Part shown: positions 24,501-26,850 of the stretch, in pieces
Layout: each line of letters begins with the position of its first letter
Position numbering within the stretch: position 1 is the stretch's first letter
DNA from: an uncultured Rikenellaceae bacterium
GTDB taxonomy: Bacteria > Bacteroidota > Bacteroidia > Bacteroidales > UBA932
NCBI GenBank assembly: GCA_937906485.1
Contig: CALCYB010000195.1
Coordinates: 1-26,850 of the forward strand
DNA length: 26,850 nucleotides
Direction of reading: 5' to 3'
Notes under the pieces: generated by a model
Told to the model about the DNA's origin: nothing
What the model saw: only the letters and a program-made list of their open reading frames with translations
Databases searched by the model: none
Made by a program: the position numbers and the translations under genes

Positions 24501-24593
24501 GGGTTCCATGGTCAGCAGGTAGGTGAGTGCAGCAATGATCAGCACGACCGTTGCCGTAATCCGGTTGATAAGGGTGAATTTTCGAGTATCCAT
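21483..24593 (-). CDS. DUF2723 multi-pass membrane protein, probable GT-C-type O-glycosyltransferase
   Basis: This is a 1036-residue protein. The N-terminal half (about 1-610) is a membrane domain with a dozen or so hydrophobic segments. It begins with FWDCGEFIASSYKLEIGHPPGNP (Asp37, Glu40, HPPG 52-55), the DUF2723 signature expected at the active site of GT-C lipid-linked-sugar transferases. After it comes a soluble region of about 400 residues containing THGDNDTFPLWYLQEVE and a helical C-terminus. The human relative TMEM260 is a protein O-mannosyltransferase, so a protein O-glycosylation role is plausible; the substrate here is inferred. A TACTTTTG box lies just 8 bases before the ATG. It is convergent with the TagF-like gene, overlapping its 3' end by 29 bases. 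No terminator is visible. Confidence 0.9.
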   Translation of the reverse strand: MDTRKFTLINRITATVVLIIAALTYLLTMEPTTSFWDCGEFIASSYKLEIGHPPGNPVFQLFGRFFTMFTDAEHAALAMNVMSALCSAFTIFFLYLTIVHLARRIFEKNVAGLGDLQPGHFLAIIGSGIVGALAYCWSDTFWFSAVEGEVYAMSSLFTAVVFWAMLKWEEEADQPYANRWIILIFFLMGLSIGVHLLNLLTIPALTFIWYYRKVKTQNTKNAILALCGSAVLLAVILYGIIPFLPKLAAYVDLFFVNTLGMKFNTGAVIFLILVLVMTVAALIYTRRKEKVWANTGLLAFLMIFIGYLPFCIIVIRSSAKTPTNEYQPDNPFTLVRYLSREQYGSNPLIYGETFASMPDEIDSPTYYTPLGDQYYKAPGSYQYHFPADAKMLFPRMWSRDPHHVNFYKSYMNGNGRVPQGAQERMPSMGENLRYFFNYQINWMYTRYFMWNFAGRQNDLHGQVPGDPIRGNWESGIGFIDRMRLGDQSDGPDYIVNSASKNHYYLLPLLLGLIGLFFQWKKDKQNAWVTTLLFLLTGLAIVVYLNQPPYQVRERDYAYAGSFYTFSIWIGLAVTALYAWALRFSKDEQQRSLAAVGVSALTLLVPIQMAAQNWDDHDRSGRYTARDLAYNYFASTDPNAILVTHGDNDTFPLWYLQEVEEQRPDLRVVNTSLLGTDWYIDQMKYKMYDSEPLPISIDRKDYLYGTNEFPPIIERFNRPILLKEFIELYKDPRIRVNQYGRESPYFAARQLVLPVNKENVIKYGIVPEKDRDQILDSLVLQIPTDKGELTKPEYIILDILAHYDWDRPIYFLSLGGDLNIGIRDYLEYDGFAYKLVPIASRPSYMEPKYINADKLYHRIMNEYRWESLYADDIHIDYQNLSTFNGLIRNLFTQVASALYDEGKTQQCLEVLDRMQEVMRTDYYPLNTCAFPSYNELAVLKAIDLYYACGAKEKARAMADAFADETAAAIRLFATPHREAFLSFSDLQQALDCYYQLMDIVEYQGDGERLPEYEARIEFLTRMIREAEEANRANASTR

Positions 24594-24601
24594 ATTAAAA
24601 A

Positions 24602-24609
24602 CAAAAGTA
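24602..24609 (-). promoter_or_regulatory. -7 promoter box for the DUF2723 gene
   Basis: On the minus strand this reads TACTTTTG, an exact TAnnTTTG match. Only 8 bases separate it from the ATG at 24593, implying a leader of about 4 bases. No good -33 TTTG is visible. Confidence 0.5.
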
Positions 24610-24636
24610 GTGAAAATCTGAATATGGAATTGAAAA

Positions 24637-24668
24637 TTTGCGCGAGAATGGAAAATAATTTACTTTTA
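24637..24668 (+). promoter_or_regulatory. Promoter for the eIF1-like/DUF4271/hemD set
   Basis: TTTG (24637-24640), a 20-bp spacer and TACTTTTA (24661-24668) match the Bacteroidota pattern except for the last -7 base. It lies 16 bases before the ATG at 24685. Confidence 0.6.
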
Positions 24669-24684
24669 CGAAAAAAGAAACAAC

Positions 24685-25035
24685 ATGGCAAAACAACAAG
24701 AGGACTGGAAGGAGCGTCTGGGCGTCGTTTTTTCGACAAATCCCGATTATCGGTATGACGTGCCGCAGCAGCAGGAGGTGGAAACCCTGCCCCCGGCCAA
24801 GCAGAAACTGATTGTGGGCATTGACCGTCGTAACCGTGGCGGTAAACAGGTGACCCTGATCAAGGGATTTGTAGGTAGCGGCCAGGACTTGTCGGACTTG
24901 GCCAAGGAATTGAAAGGCAAATGTGGCGTTGGAGGTAGTGCCAAGGATGGGGAGATTCTGATCCAAGGGGATTTCCGGGACCGTCTGGTGGACTTGTTGC
25001 AGGCCAAGGGTTATCGTGTAGTACGGGGAAACTGA
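24685..25035 (+). CDS. SUI1/eIF1-like translation factor (YciH family)
   Basis: This is a 116-residue SUI1-fold protein, homologous to eukaryotic eIF1 and to bacterial YciH. The N-terminal 40 residues are polar and variable. The core shows LIVGIDRRNRGGKQVTLIKGF (about 42-62), DLSDLAKELKGKCGVGGSAKDGEILIQGDFRDRLVDLL and a final GYRVVRGN, the family pattern. It may bind the small ribosomal subunit and affect start-site choice; bacterial members are poorly studied. A promoter at 24637-24668 precedes it. The next gene starts one base after its stop, so an operon with the DUF4271 gene and hemD is likely. Confidence 0.93.
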   Translation: MAKQQEDWKERLGVVFSTNPDYRYDVPQQQEVETLPPAKQKLIVGIDRRNRGGKQVTLIKGFVGSGQDLSDLAKELKGKCGVGGSAKDGEILIQGDFRDRLVDLLQAKGYRVVRGN

Positions 25036-25036
25036 T

Positions 25037-25720
25037 ATGGAAGAAGCTTGGGGCGGTCGGTATTGTGTTCCGGATCTGTCGGCTTTGCCGGCTGGTCTGG
25101 ATTATTCGTTGCAGGAGTTTGTGGGGATCTCCCTGCTGCTGTTCTTTTTCCTGCTGCTGATCTTCCGTAAATCGCTGCCGGCGTTTTTTCGCCTGTTCTA
25201 TAGCTCACTATTGTATAAAGCGGATATCCAGAAGATTGACCATCGTCTTCAGTTTCGTGTATTTCGTTCACTGCTGGTGGTCTTCTTGTCATTCCTTCTG
25301 TTGGCTGTTCTATACCATTTCCAGATCATTTCAACCGACTTTTCCTCGCCGGGATGGTGGAGGCCGTTGCTGATGGTGGTCGGGGGGACGTTCGCTTATT
25401 TTTTGGTCCGTCGTATCTTGTCGGACTTGTTGGGATTGGCCACCGGATACCGGGACCTGTTCCAGGATGTGGCCGGAATCACTTATCCTTTCTTTTCGCT
25501 GATGGTCGTCTGGCTGGTGCTCTCCACTTGTTTTTCCGATGTGCGTTGGCTGGTTGGAACCGGTATGATTGTCCTGTATGTCTTGTATCTGGGCTACCTG
25601 ATGAAAGTTTTTCTTGCGGGCAGAGTGCCGTTTTTCTTGACAATTTTGTATCTTTGCACCCTTGAATTTTTAGCGCCGGCATTGTGGATCGGCACCAGTG
25701 TAAAGTTACTTGATTTATGA
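25037..25720 (+). CDS. DUF4271 integral membrane protein
   Basis: This is a 227-residue protein with about six hydrophobic segments (for example GISLLLFFFLLLIF, LLVVFLSFLLLAVLYHF, MIVLYVLYLGYLMKVFL, ILYLCTLEFLAPALW). It shows the Bacteroidota DUF4271 pattern: a short N-terminal soluble stretch, an Arg/Lys loop (YKADIQKIDHRLQFRVFRS) and FLTILYLCTLEFLAP near the end. Function is not established. It lies one base after the eIF1-like stop and overlaps the hemD start by 4 bases (ATGA), so the genes are translationally coupled. The same gene order is familiar in Bacteroidota. Confidence 0.85.
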   Translation: MEEAWGGRYCVPDLSALPAGLDYSLQEFVGISLLLFFFLLLIFRKSLPAFFRLFYSSLLYKADIQKIDHRLQFRVFRSLLVVFLSFLLLAVLYHFQIISTDFSSPGWWRPLLMVVGGTFAYFLVRRILSDLLGLATGYRDLFQDVAGITYPFFSLMVVWLVLSTCFSDVRWLVGTGMIVLYVLYLGYLMKVFLAGRVPFFLTILYLCTLEFLAPALWIGTSVKLLDL

Positions 25721-26454
25721 GCATTAAAAATATCCTGATTTCGCAACCTAAACCTGCCAACGGATCGCCGTATAACGACATTATTGCCCGACACGATGTC
25801 TCTGTTGACTTTGTTCCGTTCTTTACGGTCCAACAGATTTCATCAAGGGAGTTCCGAGCACAACGGATTGCTATCCTGGATTATACTGCAGTGGTTTTTA
25901 CGGCCAAATCTGCTATCGACGCGTTTTTCAAAATCTGTGAGGAGACTCGCGTTGTCGTGCCCGAAACCATGAAGTATTTTTGTTCGACAGAAGCCATCGC
26001 CCTGTACCTCCAAAAGCACATCGTCTATCGCAAGCGAAAGATTTTCTTTGGAAACGGGACCCTGGATTCGATCATCACCAGCATCGGTACCAAGCATAAA
26101 GCGGAAAATTTCCTGATTGCAACCACCGATAACGCCAAACCTGACATTTTCAAACTGTTCACCAAAGCCAAGCTCAAATACCAGCAAGTGGTCCTGACCA
26201 AGACAGTCAGCAGCGATTTGTCCACATTGGATTTGAACCATTATCAGCTGGTGGTTTTTTACAGCCCGCTGGATGTGAAGTCGCTTCAAGAGAATTACCC
26301 GGAATTTCAGCAAGGCGATCTGAAGTTTGCAACCTTTGGCCCGACGACAGCCAAAGCCGTTACCGATGCAGGACTGACCATTGAGATTATGGCTCCGACG
26401 CCCGAATGTCCGTCTATAGCAGAGGCTTTGTCCCAATACCTGGAAAAGAATTAG
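25717..26454 (+). CDS. hemD: Uroporphyrinogen-III synthase
   Basis: This is a 245-residue cytosolic enzyme that cyclises hydroxymethylbilane to uroporphyrinogen III in heme/tetrapyrrole synthesis. HemD sequences are very divergent, so I rely on the pattern: an N-terminal beta-alpha start (KNILISQPKPANGSPYNDIIARH, VDFVPFFTVQQI), DYTAVVFTAKSAIDAFF (about 55-72), FLIATTDNAKPDIFKLF in the second lobe, VVFYSPLDVKSL (about 179-190), and FATFGPTTAKAVTDAGL near the end; these are family landmarks. Its start overlaps the DUF4271 stop by 4 bases. A lipoprotein gene begins 10 bases after its stop. Confidence 0.93.
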   Translation: MSIKNILISQPKPANGSPYNDIIARHDVSVDFVPFFTVQQISSREFRAQRIAILDYTAVVFTAKSAIDAFFKICEETRVVVPETMKYFCSTEAIALYLQKHIVYRKRKIFFGNGTLDSIITSIGTKHKAENFLIATTDNAKPDIFKLFTKAKLKYQQVVLTKTVSSDLSTLDLNHYQLVVFYSPLDVKSLQENYPEFQQGDLKFATFGPTTAKAVTDAGLTIEIMAPTPECPSIAEALSQYLEKN

Positions 26455-26463
26455 TCTGCCCCG

Positions 26464-26850
26464 ATGAAGACAAAACGATCCCGAACAATTTTATGGCTTA
26501 CCCTGGCCCTTGGCCTCGGGTTGGCCGTTGGTTGCGTTAAGGAAGACCCTTCGCTTTACAGAAGAACGATACCGGGATTGTGGGTTGCTCCCGACGGACT
26601 CTATTATTCTTTCCGTCAGGGATCTTCGGTCTATGTCCAAGGACTGGGTACGGCTCAGGACGGCGGACAGATCTGGAAAGAAGGCCGTTTGTCCTATCAG
26701 GTCAATTGCTGTTCCATGCAGTTGTCCGGTACATGGCCGGGCATTCAGCCCTACCCGGAGGGCGCCTGGTTGGACCGTCAGGTGGAATTTTCCGAAAATA
26801 TCGCATTCGTTTGTGATCTCGGTGAGAACGATCACGGGATCATCGGAATA
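26464..26850 (+). CDS. Lipoprotein of unknown function (3' truncated by window)
   Basis: The ATG at 26464 opens an uninterrupted frame of 129 residues to the window end. The N-terminus is a basic start (KTKRSR), a hydrophobic stretch (LWLTLALGLGLAVGC) and a lipobox Cys at 24 followed by VKEDP, so it is a predicted lipoprotein. The rest is beta-rich with aromatic and Gly residues (PGLWVAPDGLYYSFRQGSSVYVQG; LSGTWPGIQPY). It has no motif I recognise; the pattern resembles the lipocalin-like or glucan-associated lipoproteins found in Bacteroidales, but this is a guess. The 10-base gap after hemD suggests read-through from the hemD operon. Confidence 0.75.
   Translation, partial: MKTKRSRTILWLTLALGLGLAVGCVKEDPSLYRRTIPGLWVAPDGLYYSFRQGSSVYVQGLGTAQDGGQIWKEGRLSYQVNCCSMQLSGTWPGIQPYPEGAWLDRQVEFSENIAFVCDLGENDHGIIGI

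Noticed and set aside
1..26850. CRISPR array, transposon, integron, phage genes or tandem DNA repeats
   Set aside because: I saw no regularly spaced repeats, no transposase or integrase motifs and no terminal inverted repeats; the window reads as vertical core genome with one accessory glycan block.

Overview
The window looks like chromosomal housekeeping and envelope DNA from a member of the Bacteroidota, most likely the order Bacteroidales. The reasons are the TAnnTTTG-type -7 promoter boxes upstream of several genes, BACON-domain lipoproteins, a fused SecDF, a DUF2723 membrane protein, a DUF4271-hemD pair and the archaeal/eukaryote-type (single-chain) glycyl-tRNA synthetase. I cannot assign a genus from sequence reading alone. 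I see no insertion sequence, phage gene, CRISPR array or replication origin, and no gene-free stretch longer than about 210 bases.

Layout. Bases 1-1470 hold the end of a Suf iron-sulfur assembly operon (sufS tail, sufE, a MIP18/DUF59 protein) followed by folK. A DsbD-type thiol:disulfide protein faces it and overlaps its 3' end. Divergent from dsbD runs glyS, followed by two BACON-domain surface lipoproteins. Then come a small unrecognised gene with a possible long leader, a strong hairpin terminator and tRNA-Ser(GCT). On the minus strand follows a three-gene set: a PD40/coiled-coil/SPOR periplasmic protein, an NfeD-like membrane protein and a FloA flotillin. A divergent promoter region with an exact inverted repeat separates that set from secDF.

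Bases 15505-21511 form the most distinctive part: a block of phosphodiester-glycan enzymes. The minus-strand operon is LicD-family transferase, then a TagD-like cytidylyltransferase fused to a Gfo/Idh/MocA oxidoreductase, then an SDR reductase, then a Stealth-family sugar-phosphate transferase, then a GT2 glycosyltransferase. Divergent from it is a TagB/TagF-like CDP-glycerol glycerophosphotransferase. Together they read as a pathway that makes a CDP-activated polyol and attaches phospho-linked groups to a surface glycan, resembling teichoic-acid chemistry in a Gram-negative. No flippase, polymerase or initiating transferase is visible here, so the acceptor is unknown.

Bases 21483-24593 encode a large DUF2723 protein (a probable GT-C-fold O-glycosyltransferase), convergent with and overlapping the TagF-like gene. 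Divergent from it is a three-gene set: a SUI1/eIF1-like factor, a DUF4271 membrane protein and uroporphyrinogen-III synthase. The window ends inside another lipoprotein gene. Base composition looks close to half GC throughout by eye. secDF shows visibly stronger codon preference (CAA, CGT) than its neighbours.
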